Shown: positions 51,693 through 62,608 of the stretch, one piece after another
How positions within the stretch are numbered: position 1 is the stretch's first letter
Layout of the letters: each line of letters starts with the position of its first letter
Assembly (NCBI RefSeq): GCF_018991925.1
Contig: NW_024744357.1
Location: 2,351,046 to 2,415,045 of the forward strand
Direction: 5' to 3'
From: Homarus americanus
Lineage: Eukaryota; Arthropoda; Malacostraca; Decapoda; Nephropidae
Length of the DNA: 64,000 nt
Position numbers and translations under genes: made by a program
Notes under the pieces: model-generated
The model's input: only the letters and a program-made list of their open reading frames with translations
Told to the model about the DNA's origin: nothing
Databases searched by the model: none

Positions 51693-53092
51693 TTAGAGGT
51701 CTAATTTAATTACAGGTCTCCTAACTCTGTTTGATCTTCTAGGACTATTCCCTCCATCAAGTTTTACAGGGGTTTCACTAGCACTCTGTGCATTATCAGT
51801 GACAGACATATCATCACTACAATCAGTTGACACAGTGAGTGGATGCTGGGAAACATCATCTTTGACATCATCATCATGACGATCATCTGAAACTGTGTCA
51901 AGTTTATCATCATGTCCTGGTGCTACATTCATCTCGTCATGTGCCTGAATGATGTGATCCACATGAACATATCTCAAAGAGTTACCACATTTCACTGAAT
52001 ATGTCCTAGATCCACATACCTTGTCAATGACACCAGTTATCCACTTTGCATGTACAGTACCATAACCTTTAGCCATATTCCTAACTCTCACCCTATCATT
52101 AACCTTGAACACTCTTTCACTGGAACTATTATCATGATACATTTTTTGTTGAGCTTGTTTCCTCTCTACAACTTCAAACAGACATGGCTTAACTAAACTT
52201 AATCTTGTTCTCAACTGTCTCTTCACCATTAACTCTGCAGGAGTACATCCTGTCACACTATGTGGCGTGGTTCTGTATCTGAGTAAGAAATTTGCTAGTC
52301 TGTGTTTCATTGATTTTCCTACAGTTCCTTGAATTACCTGCTTGGAAAGTGCTTCCTTTACAATTCTAACTGATCTCTGAGCTGCACCATTAGAGGCAGG
52401 ATGATAGGGTGGGGTCAGTACATGCTTTACACCGTTGAATCTCATGAAGTTTTTAAACTCTGATGATTGGAATGGAGGACCATTGTCAGAAACTACCTCT
52501 TCTGGTATTCCATGTTCGGCAAATATTAATCTTAATTCTTCAATGGTGCTACCAGCATTAGTACTGTAAATGTGCTTAACATGAATCCACTTTGAATGAC
52601 TATCAATTAATACAAGAAATTTGTCTGCTCCCTTATCACAGAAGTCAATGTGTACTCTTTGGAAGGGACGGGTAGGCCAGTTCCAGGTTTTCAAAGGTGT
52701 GCTGGGTGGCATACTCCTAACATTCTGACAAACAGAGCACTCACGTACCATCATTTCTATTTCACCATCCAGTTTAGGCCACCACACAAAACTTCTGGCC
52801 AGTGCTTTCATAGCACATATACCTGGATGTTCAAAATGCAGTTCATTCAAAATTTGCCCTCTAAAACACTGTGGAGTTAACAATCTCATACCCCACAACA
52901 CACATCCCTGTTCTACTGATAATTGACATATCCTTAAATGATACGGTTGAAAGTCTAAGGATGGACAAATCTCTGGCCATCCATTTAGTGTATACTCCAG
53001 GACTCTTCCTAATACAACATCTTTCCTAGTTTCATGAGCAATCATTCCGGAGGTGACTGGAAAATCTTCTGCTATCATGGTTACAGCATAAA
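51693..53092 (-). pseudogene. Gypsy integrase (HHCC, DDE core, C-terminal domain), catalytic Glu replaced
   Basis: Open over about 460 residues. Begins at the end of the RNase H/linker region (TRKDVVLGRVLEYTLNGWP), then the HHCC finger (LHFEHPG ... CSVCQ), the catalytic core with Asp in VHIDFCDKG and Asp in VVSDNGPPFQS, then YHPASNGAAQRSVRIVKEAL. In family members the third catalytic residue is the Glu of AAERxV; here the codon is CAG (Gln), so strand transfer should be abolished. A C-terminal domain (FKVNDRVRVRN) and an acidic tail ending RRSNRVRRPVIKLDL follow. K02A2.6/Mag-like Gypsy type. Confidence 0.92.
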
Positions 53093-53558
53093 CCTGTTAG
53101 TGCAGCAAACAAATCTTGAGATGTGGGTAAGGGATATTGCTCATCCTCAACAGCTTGATTAATGGTAACTATATAATGACCACATAGTCTAACAGATTTA
53201 TCAGCTTTAGGTACAATTAATATTGGAGCAGCCCAATTGCTCTTGGCGGTTTTCACAATAATTCCCTCACTCACAAGTCTGTCTAATGCCTTCTCAACCT
53301 CAGCTTTCAATGCATAAGGAACAGGTCTGGAGTTAGCATATATGGGTGTAACATCTTTGTCAATGGTGATATGAGCTTCATAACCTTTTATACCATCCTG
53401 TCCCTTTACAAATATAATCTTGTATTTTTTAAGCAATTTCTCAAGACCTGGAATACTGTTACACATTCTAACACTAAATATCTCCTTCCAGTCCATCTCA
53501 AGTTCACACATCCAGTTCTTACCTAACAAAGTTGGTCTATTCACATAACTAGCTATAA
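53093..53558 (-). pseudogene. Gypsy reverse transcriptase, N-terminal part only
   Basis: Reads RPTLLGKNWMCELEMDWKEI, a connection segment, then RPVPYALKAEVEKALDRLV and SNWAAPILIVPKADKSVRLC. It stops after SQDLFAALTG, where the sequence jumps to the integrase linker in another frame. The palm (YxDD), thumb and RNase H are deleted. At its upstream side it is cut by the CACTA-like transposon. Confidence 0.9.
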
Positions 53559-54895
53559 CACTGCCCTGCATAGTTTTTGAGGTTTGTGTATTATTAAGCT
53601 TTTCTGGGTGTATTTTGCATGCTGATCTCAAAAATGTTATCCATTTTGCTCAATCAGGTCAGAATTTTGTGCTATAGCATTTTAAGCGGAGTTTCAGGTA
53701 AAATATTGGCATTTTTCGCTCAAAATGGGGTCCTCATATTCGTTCATTAAAAAAATCATCCGAGACATTGGCAAGCCTCACAGAAAAGATTTCGGTCAGT
53801 TTTAATGCCCTTACGATGCATTTAAATACACCCACGTGCTCGCCGGCCATTTAAATGTCCGTCGTGACGTAAAGGAAAAGAGTATATGTCCATGTTTTTT
53901 TACATATATTTTTTCACAATTAAATTTCTTTTTCATCTGGTGGTACATGGCATGTTTCCTCTGTCTGTGGGATAGTCGAGCAGACAAGCAGCACTACATG
54001 CAACGTGACTGGCCTGCAAGAAGTGGACTTACTCCAGGTTCTCACAATGTTGTTGCCCATGCTCTGGTGAATCCGCAGAACATTCTTCTTCCGCCACTGC
54101 ACATCAAGCTCGGTCTGTTCAAAAACTTTGTAAAGGCACTGGACAAAAAAAGCCAGGCTTTCAATTTTCTGAAAGAAAAATTTCCAAAAGTCAGTGAGGC
54201 AAAGCTGAATGCAGGAATTTTTGATGGCCCTCAGATCAGAGAGCTTTTCAAAGATCCCAAGTTTGATTGCAGCATGGATGTAAATGAGAAGAAAGCCTGG
54301 CATGCCTTTAAGTCTATTGTCTCCAATTTTCTTGGCAACTACAGAAGTCCAGAGTATGAACGAGTTGTTGAGGACCTACTTCTGAGCTACAAAGTTCTTG
54401 GTGCACGCATGTCCATCAAGATGCACTTCCTCAGCTCCCACTTGGACTACTTTCCAGAGAACTGTGGTGATGTGAGTGAGGAACAAGGAGAACGCTTCCA
54501 TCAAGATATCCGTGTTATGGAGGAGCGGTACCAGGGTCGCTGGGATATCAACATGCTCGCCGACTACTGTTGGTGTCTGAAACGGGACGACCCAGACACC
54601 AACCACCAAAGAAATTCTCTGCGACAGCCATTTATGCATGTCTAACTGTAAAGGCATCTATGTAGTTGACATATTTTGGTCCTATGTATTGTGGTTACAT
54701 TTCTTATGCTATATCTTGCATAAAAATTTTGACATCATATTTAAGAATTTCGATTTTTTCCTAATTCCCAAAGCATAAAAATCTGACCTAATTGGGCAAA
54801 ATGAATGGCATTTTTGGAATCAGCACGCAAAATACATAAAGAATCAGCTAAGAAACCTCGCACCTCATGAATTTTTTTTCAAATGCAGCCCAGTG
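53559..54895 (+). mobile_element. CACTA/EnSpm-like DNA transposon with its own ORF
   Basis: Ends CACTGCCCTGCAT and, inverted, CACTGGGCTGCAT, with a long imperfect inverted repeat further in (TGTATTTTGCATGCTGATCT on the left, TGTATTTTGCGTGCTGATTC on the right, continuing about 50 bp). TAA directly repeated at both ends (53556-53558 and 54896-54898). CACTG termini and a 3-bp target duplication fit the CACTA superfamily. Inserted between the protease and RT of the Gypsy element, in the opposite orientation; the Gypsy frames line up across it. Confidence 0.8.
53836..54645 (+). CDS. Transposon-encoded protein of unknown function (CACTA-like element)
   Basis: 269 codons, uninterrupted. The first 30 or so residues look non-coding; the conserved-looking part begins near WWYMACFLCLWDSRADKQHY and continues with NILLPPLHIKLGLFKNFVKA, FPKVSEAKLNAGIFDGPQIR, MSIKMHFLSSHLDYFPENCG and SEEQGERFHQDIRVMEERYQ, then MLADYCWCLKRD. 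From memory this is a protein family repeated in many invertebrate genomes without an assigned function; its presence inside a TIR element with CACTG ends suggests it is part of a transposase. The N-terminal portion is probably missing. The intact frame suggests a recent copy. Confidence 0.75.
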   Translation: MLAGHLNVRRDVKEKSICPCFFTYIFSQLNFFFIWWYMACFLCLWDSRADKQHYMQRDWPARSGLTPGSHNVVAHALVNPQNILLPPLHIKLGLFKNFVKALDKKSQAFNFLKEKFPKVSEAKLNAGIFDGPQIRELFKDPKFDCSMDVNEKKAWHAFKSIVSNFLGNYRSPEYERVVEDLLLSYKVLGARMSIKMHFLSSHLDYFPENCGDVSEEQGERFHQDIRVMEERYQGRWDINMLADYCWCLKRDDPDTNHQRNSLRQPFMHV

Positions 54896-56024
54896 TAATT
54901 AATGGCAACTTTAAATTCTGATTTTTGTACTTTACCTCACACTCTAATTTACCTTCTGTGTTCAAAATCTCTCCAGTATAAGTTCTCAACTTGACACCTG
55001 AGTCTTCTAAAGGCACATGCGCAAATAGTTTCTCATACATATCTTTACTCATTATGGAGAAATCAGCTGCAGTATCCACTTCCATGGTTACAGGTGTGTC
55101 ATTAATACAGAAATCCACATTATACCTATGTTTAGCTTTCTCTTCACGACTGGTGTAAATAGTAAACACATGGGCACTCTCATCATTATCAGATCCAAAT
55201 TTACTAACACTCTCATGAATACTGTTTTTCATTTCCTTCTCTCCACCTTCAACGGCATATACTCTACCTTTATCACTTCTACAGGCAGGAACAATATGTC
55301 CAATACGTTGACAATTGTAACATTTTGAATTCTTGAACTTACACTGAAAGCTTTCATGTTTCCCTCGGCACCTCTTACATTTTAAATCAGCATGTGTTCT
55401 TTGTTTTGTGGTATACTTATTCCTTTTAGCTACAGTTACTTTACACACTGAGCCACTACTGCTAACTGTTTCACTACCAGCATTGGGAACAAATTCTCTA
55501 GTGTTTTTCTCGGCCAATTCCATGCTTGTAGCTATCTGACATGCACTTTCAAAAGTTGAGTTAGTGGTGTTCATTAACTTATTCTGTATTTTTTCATAAT
55601 TCAGGCCTATTACAAACCTGTCTCTTAGAGCTTGGCTCAAGAACTGTCCAAAGTTACAGTGAATGGATAACTTCTTCAAAGCTACTATATAATTACTTAC
55701 TGATTCATCTTTACCTCTATCTCTGGTGCCAAATCTGTAACTTTCAGCGATCTCAAGTGGAGCAGGATCAAAATGTTGCTTCAGAATCTTGGTAATCTGA
55801 ATCAGTGAGGAGTCCTTGGGTTTGTCTAGAGTAAGCAGATTGACCAGAGTAGAATAAACATTAGCTCCTACCTCTGTCAAAAAGATTGCTTTTCTTTTCT
55901 CCCCGTGGGCTTTCTTCTTCTGAGCATCTCCACCGTCGTCCATTAATTCATTTGCCAGAAAGAAGAAGTCCATTCTCTCACAATATGATGTGAAATCTTC
56001 CTTGTCTGCATCATACTCCCCCAA
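54896..56024 (-). pseudogene. Gypsy gag-protease
   Basis: Starts MGEYDADKEDFTSYCERMDF, a gag capsid-like region of about 190 residues, then two zinc knuckles (CKRCRGKHESFQC and CYNCQRIGHIVPAC), then the protease: MEVDTAADFSIMS in place of the usual D-[ST]-G-A, so the catalytic Gly is Ala, followed by a flap-like region and LKLPLI. The frame is cut at 54895 by the CACTA-like insert. Capsid, RNA binding and polyprotein cleavage would be its roles. Confidence 0.9.
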
Positions 56025-56142
56025 TCGTCAGATGTGTCCACTGACGCCAGCTATGGTTGCTCTCTTCACTTAACTTCTCCAGGTTCAGAGTAGCCTTCCC
56101 TTTAGTGGTCACTATCCTCTCTTCAAGGACTTCACCAACTGT

Positions 56143-56162
56143 GAATCCCATCCTCGTCGCCA
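56143..56162 (-). other. Gypsy primer-binding site
   Basis: Minus strand TGGCGACGAGGATGGGATTC, one base after the 5' LTR. Starts with TGG as needed to pair with a tRNA CCA end; I cannot assign the tRNA. Confidence 0.7.
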
Positions 56163-56163
56163 G

Positions 56164-56368
56164 TGTAGTATCTTGCGTTATTTAATGGGAGAATGACAAG
56201 CACATTGTCGGTCTGGCTGGGCGTTTATTCTCTGTTCTTGGTTACCGTGTGCCTAACACATTTCGTGTTTACACAAGCCTAAACACTTTCTCACTTTGGT
56301 AAGAAGTAACATAATATATAATATATATATTCAATAAAGGCAGCATATAAACATACATATATATAACA
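56164..56368 (-). repeat. Gypsy 5' LTR (205 bp)
   Basis: Minus strand TGTTATATATATG ... GATACTACA. Includes an AATAAA-type signal and a TATA-like AT stretch. Matches 48571-48768 with scattered differences. Confidence 0.88.
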
Positions 56369-56949
56369 ATTGTCCCTTGTGTAACGAGGATGGCCGGCCC
56401 TATAGGGCCACTTAGGCGTGAATTTGTTTAAGGTGTAGAAGCTGTAGAAAGTACACATGTAAACATACATATATACTGTATAACATGCGTCTATGCTACT
56501 GTAAGATAGAAATGTCTACTTACAGCTGAAACATACAAGATCCATTGTAAGTGATGTTGAAAGCTTCAACTTTATTTACTTTCAGTGAAATTGTCAAGTA
56601 AGTTCTTGTGTTAGAGTTTGTAATAGAGGTGAGAATTGTATTCCTGTCGTATGAGACAAACGAAGTTTCCGTTTGCCACTGAAGTCAGAGTGTATTGATT
56701 CACAATCATCAGAGAATTTAATGTCTATATTGAAATTATTGTCAATTAAGTATTTTAGAAAGTCATAATCATTTGAAAGAAAAATGTAGACTCCTTATTG
56801 CCCTAAAATCTAACGGTGAGAGAAAAAACCTTTCTTGTCCCTTTTTTGATGAATATGAAATGCTAATGCCAGTCTGTGCACTTAATCTGATCCATTAATA
56901 CTGATTTTCAAAGTCCGATATATACCGCAACTGAGTTAAATGAATATGT
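56369..56949. other. Unannotated sequence
   Basis: No recognisable frame or repeat, apart from a GGCCGGCCCTATAGGGCC cluster near 56391. Confidence 0.5.
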
Positions 56950-57119
56950 ATGTACAATCAAAGACAAAAGTCGTGTTGCGGTTTTGTCCGAAGATTGAAT
57001 ACAAGTCGTGAAATATTATGAGAGCCCCCTACCACAAGGCAGAGCGCACCAAAAGTTTAGCCCTTTGGCATGGGTTTTCACCAAATTTCACGACACGACT
57101 TTTTTCTTTCATTGTACAT
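56950..57119. mobile_element. Short TIR MITE, about 170 bp
   Basis: Left end TGTACAATCAAAGACAAAAG and inverted right end TGTACAATGAAAGAAAAAAG, both continuing TCGTGT. Non-coding. Lies just upstream of LTR-like unit B. Confidence 0.8.
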
Positions 57120-57620
57120 GCGTGAGGTGACAATCTGACGTCTTGAGTTGTCAGAGAGTCATATATAACTGAGTGCATGAGAGATGGGAGTCACTTCTCT
57201 GACTCGCTCCTACATCGTCTCTCAGGTATGTAACTAGTGCCTCACACCCATCATATTAAGTGAATTTAACTCAGTTGAACTTTGTTGAATATATCAATGT
57301 TCATGTTTTAATGTAGTTGCAAGTCTTTTGTGTCAAGTGATAAAATAACATACTAGATGCCTGGTGGTTCCTTTGCCAGACGTGTGTTGCTATTTTGTAT
57401 TTGATTTTACGCTTCTCTGACTCGCCCCTACAGTGTCTCTCAGGCACGGTGTGTGTTGTTGCTACTATTTGCTGCTACCGAATATCAGTAGCTACCTACC
57501 AACAAGATGTTCAAGGCAGGAAGTCTTTAATCCAACGAGATTAAAATCCAAGGGAGCGACAAGCCGAGTGGCATTTGTTTTGACCAGCAGTTTAAGCCTG
57601 GTGTAGTAATCGTGATCCTT
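57120..57620 (+). mobile_element. LTR-like unit B (5' promoter/leader module)
   Basis: Shares the arrangement of units A and C but little of their sequence: TATATAA at 57162, a 32-nt sequence at 57194-57225 followed by GTATGT, and a 29/32 matching copy at 57412-57443 ending TCTCTCAG. Ends not defined. No ORF. Confidence 0.55.
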
Positions 57621-57787
57621 GTGGATGATTATCAGGAATATAAATGTCCCAGGTTGAATTTGTAAATCATAAATAGTGGTATTACCAGTACAGTATTAGA
57701 GTTGTTATATGATGAGTAAACATCTACAGTATGTATGAGGTGCTGGTATATGTTTCCTGTGATAGCATGTTGCTCTAAATAATACCA

Positions 57788-57925
57788 GGGATTAGCCCAT
57801 CGGGGCCTGGGGGCGAAAATATAATAGTAATAATAATTATAATAATAATTATTCATAGTAAATAAAAAAATTAATACAAAATCCACCCAAATAAAATAAT
57901 AATGATAACAATAATAATAATACTG
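57788..57925 (+). repeat. Interspersed repeat R1, fragment 3
   Basis: GGGATTAGCCCATCGGGGCC, then GGGGGCGAAAATATA and an (AAT)-rich tract, as in the beginnings of the other R1 copies. Confidence 0.7.
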
Positions 57926-58900
57926 TTGTAGTGTACTGCGCAGCTCATTGTCATTCCTAAAAACCCGTTTTAATTCATATTACGCTACATAATATTCAAA
58001 TCCACTGCGCTTGTAGAATCTCTGGAGCGTGTTTATCCTCGCGATCCCTCAGTAAGCCCCGCCTTTGTGAAGACAGTTATCAATGCGTTGTTTATTCCAC
58101 TTTCTCCTGGGAAGCTCAATCTTGAATTAGTCTGTGTAAATCAACCCAAGTAATTCGCCAGACCTTTGTCAACTGAGGGTCGTCTTTGAATGAGTAACAG
58201 TTAGTTTGTTTGTAATTATGGTCATTGTGTGAGTGGCGATCACTGGCAACTCAGGGGTATATAAACTCGAGCTGGTGAGGAATCAGCGTTCCCTGACGCT
58301 GATTCCCGTTTATCTCCAGGTATGTTCTGTGTTTCCTAGCCATTCAGTTAATTCAGTCAATTGTAGTGATTATCAGGGTTCACCAGTGTTCATGATTTAA
58401 CAGTTGAATTGTCATTCACCCAGTGTAGAAGTAATATAACGTAAATGCGTCTGTCGTCTGGACAAGAGAGTTTGTTGGTGTTGTCATGTTTCGGTTCCCT
58501 GACGCTGATTCCCGTTTATCTCCAGATCGAGGGTGGGCTTAATTGAAACCCACCGGTAGCTCGGAGCCGGTGGATACCCAACAGAGGTCAATATAGGAGT
58601 GATGGCGAGGATTCGTCATAATTAATCGGCTCTACTCTACCTCGTGGGCCGAGGCCCCCAAACCCATCTCGGGTCGGAGTGTAACCGACCACAACAACAG
58701 TTGTTAGAGGCGCCAGTGCTATACCCTGGGACAGGCCTTGGAATTATGGTCCACAGTGTGGTTGTATGTGTTTTTTTTACCAGTGTGTTTTATAAGAAAT
58801 AAATCAATGAAGACATGTTATTGTTTCACCCTTCTTTACCCTTATCGATCTGATCAATGAAAATCCTAACCCAATGCCTAGTCCGCTCTGCCCGCTACCT
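57926..58900 (+). mobile_element. LTR-like unit C, same family as unit A, cut by the gap
   Basis: From about 58050 it runs parallel to unit A (shared blocks GTTTATTCCACTTTCTCCTG, ACTTTGTCAACTGAGGGTC-like, TTGAATTGTCATTCACCCAG, ACCGACCACAACAACAG-like). TATATAAA at 58258, 32-nt repeat at 58288-58319 followed by GTATGT, exact copy at 58494-58525. The start near TGTTGTAGTGTACTG (57926) is a guess. Sequence ends at the N gap. Confidence 0.7.
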
Positions 58901-59000
58901 NNNNNNNNNNNNNNNNNNNNNNNNNNNNNNNNNNNNNNNNNNNNNNNNNNNNNNNNNNNNNNNNNNNNNNNNNNNNNNNNNNNNNNNNNNNNNNNNNNNN
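58901..59000. other. Assembly gap, exactly 100 N
   Basis: Fixed-length N run: scaffold join. Confidence 0.99.
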
Positions 59001-59199
59001 TCAGTAGCCGCCTTCGTTCAGTTACATGTGCTCTCTCCTCTCTCTAACTATTGGCCCAGAGATGTGACGTCATCTGCTTGTGTGACTTGAGATAATCTGT
59101 TAATGTAGTGACCTGACTGATCTGACCTCTGGGTTGGCGTAACATGAAATGAACTCAGACTAGCATAGGTGAATCTACCATAACCGAGCAAACCTAAAA

Positions 59200-59640
59200 T
59201 AAGTTAACCTACACCTAAAGTTAATCTACTTTAACCTAACCTAACCTAACCTAACCTAACCTGCCATAACCAGACTTAACCCAAATAAGTTAACTACACC
59301 TAAGTTAATCTACTTTAACCTAACCTAACCTAACCTGCCATAACCAGACTTAACTAAAATAAGGTTAACCTACACCTAGTTAATCTAATCAACCTAACCT
59401 AACCTAATAACTTAACCTGCCATAACCAGACAACCTAAAATAAGTTAACCTACACCTAAGTTAATCTACTTTAACTGCTAACCTAACCTGCCATAACTAG
59501 GCAACCTAAAATAAGTTAACCTACACCTAAGTTAATCTACTTTAACCTAACCTAACCTAACCTAACCTAACCTGCCATAACCGAACTTAACCTAAAATAA
59601 GTTAACCTCACCTAAGTTAATCTGCTTATACAACCTAACA
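59200..59640. repeat. CCTAA-rich higher-order tandem repeat
   Basis: Short runs of CCTAA (up to about six) alternate with CTGCCATAACCAGACTTAAC and AAATAAGTTAACCTACACCT. Unit roughly 75-100 bp, about six copies. CCTAA is the arthropod telomere repeat in reverse. Confidence 0.85.
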
Positions 59641-59689
59641 ATCACAATCTTACCTAAATCAAACTGAAGTTAACGCTACTTCTTAATCC

Positions 59690-59830
59690 AGCCTAAGAGG
59701 GTAAGGGGTGAGGGTAAGGGATAAGGGATGAGGTTAAAGGGGTAAGGAATAAGGTATAAGTTAAGGGTTAAATGGGTAAAGGAATAGGTATAAGTTAAGG
59801 GTTAAAGGGTAAGGGAGGTGTCCACGGGCT
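59690..59830. repeat. GGGTAAGG-type degenerate repeat
   Basis: Repeated GGGTAAGGGATAAGG / TTAAGGGTTAAA units. Followed at 59870 by a CCTAA run, a CT run and a T run. Confidence 0.75.
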
Positions 59831-60039
59831 CTATAAGTGTCCTGGTTTATGGCAGCAATGTGGGGATGTAACCTAACCTAACCTAACCTAACCTAACTCT
59901 CTCTCTCTCTCTCTTTTTTTTTTTTTGTAACAACAGTTTCAGAGTAGCTTTGTCATATTGGTGAATCTTATGTTTATAAGCTAAGGGGAGAAAAATTTAA
60001 CTATGCAGAGATTAGAATCCATCTTTGTGTAGGGAACTG

Positions 60040-60590
60040 AAATGAATTAGGTTAGGTTAAGTTAGCGTTAAGCTGGGTTGGGTTGGGTTAGGTTAGCTTT
60101 AAGTGGGTTGAGGTTGGTGTTGATGGGTTAGGTTTGGTTAAGTTGGCGTTAAGCTGGGTTGTTGGGTTAGGTGCTTTTAAGTTGGGTTAGGTTAGTGTTG
60201 ATAGTTGGGTTTGGTTAAGTTAGCGTTAAGCTGGGTTGGGTTAGGTTAGGTTAGCTTTAAGTTGGGTTAGGTTAGTGTTACGATAAGGATTAGGTTGGAG
60301 TTAAGTTAGTGTTAAGCTGGGTTAGGTTAGGTTAGGTTAGCTTTAAATTTGGGTTAGGTTAGTGTTACGATAGGTTAGGTTAGGTTAAGCAAGCGTTAAG
60401 CTGGGTTGGGTTAGGTTAGGTTAGCTTTGTTGGGTTGAGTTAGTGTTACGATAGGTTAGGTTGGGTTAAGTTGGTGTTAAGCTGGGTTGGGTTAGGTTGA
60501 GTTAGCTTTAAGTTGGGTTAGGTTAGTGTTACGATAGGTTAGGATAGGTTAAGTTACCGTAAGTTAGTGTTACGTTAATCTGAGGATGAA
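60040..60590. repeat. TTAGG-rich higher-order tandem repeat
   Basis: Units of about 80 bp made of GGGTTAGGTTAGGTTAGCTT, TAAGTTGGGTTAGGTTAGTG and TTACGATAGG. Orientation opposite to the CCTAA block at 59200-59640. Confidence 0.88.
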
Positions 60591-60729
60591 ATAAGCTAGG
60601 AGGATAATCTTCAGGTAATCCAGTTTAATTCACAAACTTTAAGAGTACCAATAATAACCCTCAGCCCCCACCCTCATTTAAAGGCCATGCCCACAGGGTA
60701 CAGTGTGGGCGGGAGAGTGAGGGCATTGT

Positions 60730-60900
60730 TGATGGTGGTTGTTGAGTTTGGTGGTGGTGGTGGGTGGTGGTGTTGGTTGGTGGTGGTGGTTGGTTGGTGG
60801 TGGTGTTGGTTGGTTGGTTGGTGGTGGTGGTTGGTTGGTTGGGTGGTGGTGGTGGTGGTGGGGGGAGACATGACAGAGGGAGGGTCTCGGGGGTGGTGGT
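60730..60900. repeat. GGT/GGTT simple repeat
   Basis: TGGTGGTGG and TTGGTTGG runs; frames on both strands are artefacts. Followed at 60995-61170 by a CCACCCTCACC-type repeat. Confidence 0.93.
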
Positions 60901-61189
60901 GACCAGGTAAACTGTCTAATAATTGGACAAAATTAGCCCACCTGTCCACACCTGTGATGATTATTGACATTACCTCTGACCCATACCTGTTGTGTTGCTA
61001 CCCATCCTCCACCCTCACCAGCCTCTGCCACCCTCACCGCCTCTTCCACCCTCATCCACCTCTTCACCTCACCCTCACCCACCTCTTCCACCCTCACCCA
61101 CCTCTACCTCCTCTCACCCACCTCTTCCACCCTCACCACCTCTTCACCACATCTTCCACCTTCACCCTTCTTGATAGGTTGGGTGAGGG

Positions 61190-62470
61190 AGGGTGGTAAA
61201 GGGGAGGAGGGAGAGAGGGTGTGTTGGGGAGGAGTGAGGGAGGGAGAGAGGGTGTGTTGGGGAGGGAGGAGGGAGGGAGAGGGTGTGTTGGGGAGGAGTG
61301 AGGGAGGGAGAGAGAGGGTGTGTTGGGGAGGTGAGGGAGGGAGAGGGTGAGATAGGGAGGAAGGGAGGAGAGGGGTGTGTTGGGGGAGGGAGTGAGGAGG
61401 GAGAGGGTGTGTTGGGGAGAGTGGGGAGGGAGAGAGGGTGTGTTAGGGAAGAGTGAGGGAGGGAGAGAGGTGTGTTGGGAGGAGTGAGGGAGGGAGAGGG
61501 TGTGTTGGGGAGAGTGAGGAGGGAGAGGGTGCGTTGGGAGAGTGAGGGAGGAGAGAGGGTGTGTTGGGGAGGTGAGGGAGGGAGAGAGGGTGTGTTGGGG
61601 AGAGTGAGGAGGGAGGAGAGGGTGTGTTGGGGGAGTGAGGGAGGGAGAGAGGGTGTGTTGGGGAGAGTGAGGGAGGGAGAGAGGGTGCGTTGGGGAGAGT
61701 GAGGGAGGGAGAGGGTGTGTTGGGGAGAGTGAGGGAGGAGAGGGTGCATTGGGGAGAGTGAGGAGGGAGAGGGGTGTGTTTGGAGAGTGAAGGAGGAGGA
61801 GAGGAGGTGTGTTGGGGAGAGTGAGGGAGGAGGGAGAGGGTGTGTTGGGAGAGTGAGGAGGGAGAGGGATGTGTTGGGGAGTGAGGGAGGGTGAGGGAGG
61901 GAGAGGGAGGGTGCGTTGGGAGGCGAGGGAGGGAGTGAGGGGTGTGTTGGGGGAGTGAGGGAGGTGAGGGGAGGGAGAGAGGGTGCGTTGGGGGTGAGGG
62001 AGGGAGTGAGGGGTGTGTTGGGAGAGTGGGGAGGGGAGAGGGTGCGTTGGGGAGAGAGAGGAGGGAGGGAGAGAGGGTGCGTTGGGGGAGAGAGAGGGAG
62101 GGAGTGAGGGTGTGTTGGGGAGAGTGAGGGAGGGAGAGAGGTGCGTTAGGAGAGTAGGAGGGGGGAGAGAGGGTGTGTTGGGGAGAGTGAGGGAGGATAG
62201 AGGTGCGTTGGGAGAGTGAGGGAGGGAGAGAGGGTGTGTTGGGGAGTGAGGGAGGAGGGAGAGGGTGTGTTGGGAGAGTGAGGGAGGGAGGGTGTGTTGG
62301 GGAGAGTGAGGGAGGAGAGGGTGTGTTGGGGAGAGTGAGGGGAGGGAGAGAGAGGGGTGTGTTGGGGAGAGTGGAAGGGAGGGAGAGGGTGTGTTGGGGA
62401 GAGTGAGGGAGGGAGGGTGTGTTGGGGAGAGTGAGGGAGGGAGAGGGTGTGTTGGGAGAGTGAGGGAGAA
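61190..62470. repeat. G-rich minisatellite, about 30-bp unit, 1.3 kb
   Basis: Unit GAGGGAGGGAGAGAGGGTGT followed by GTTGGGGAGAGT, with many indels, about 40 copies. The Pro/Ser-rich minus-strand frame of over 400 codons across it is an artefact of the repeat. Confidence 0.95.
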
Positions 62471-62512
62471 TGAGCCTACAGTGACAACCAGCCATATTCA
62501 ATACTAAATCGT

Positions 62513-62514
<2 letters not shown>

Positions 62515-62546
<32 letters not shown>

Positions 62547-62571
62547 ATGTGTGTGTGTGTGTGTGTGTGGA

Positions 62572-62606
<35 letters not shown>
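62515..62606. repeat. (GT)n microsatellite
   Basis: Interrupted GT repeat; followed at 62640-62820 by CCT-rich then GGA-rich tracts of opposite composition. Confidence 0.95.
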
Positions 62607-62608
<2 letters not shown>

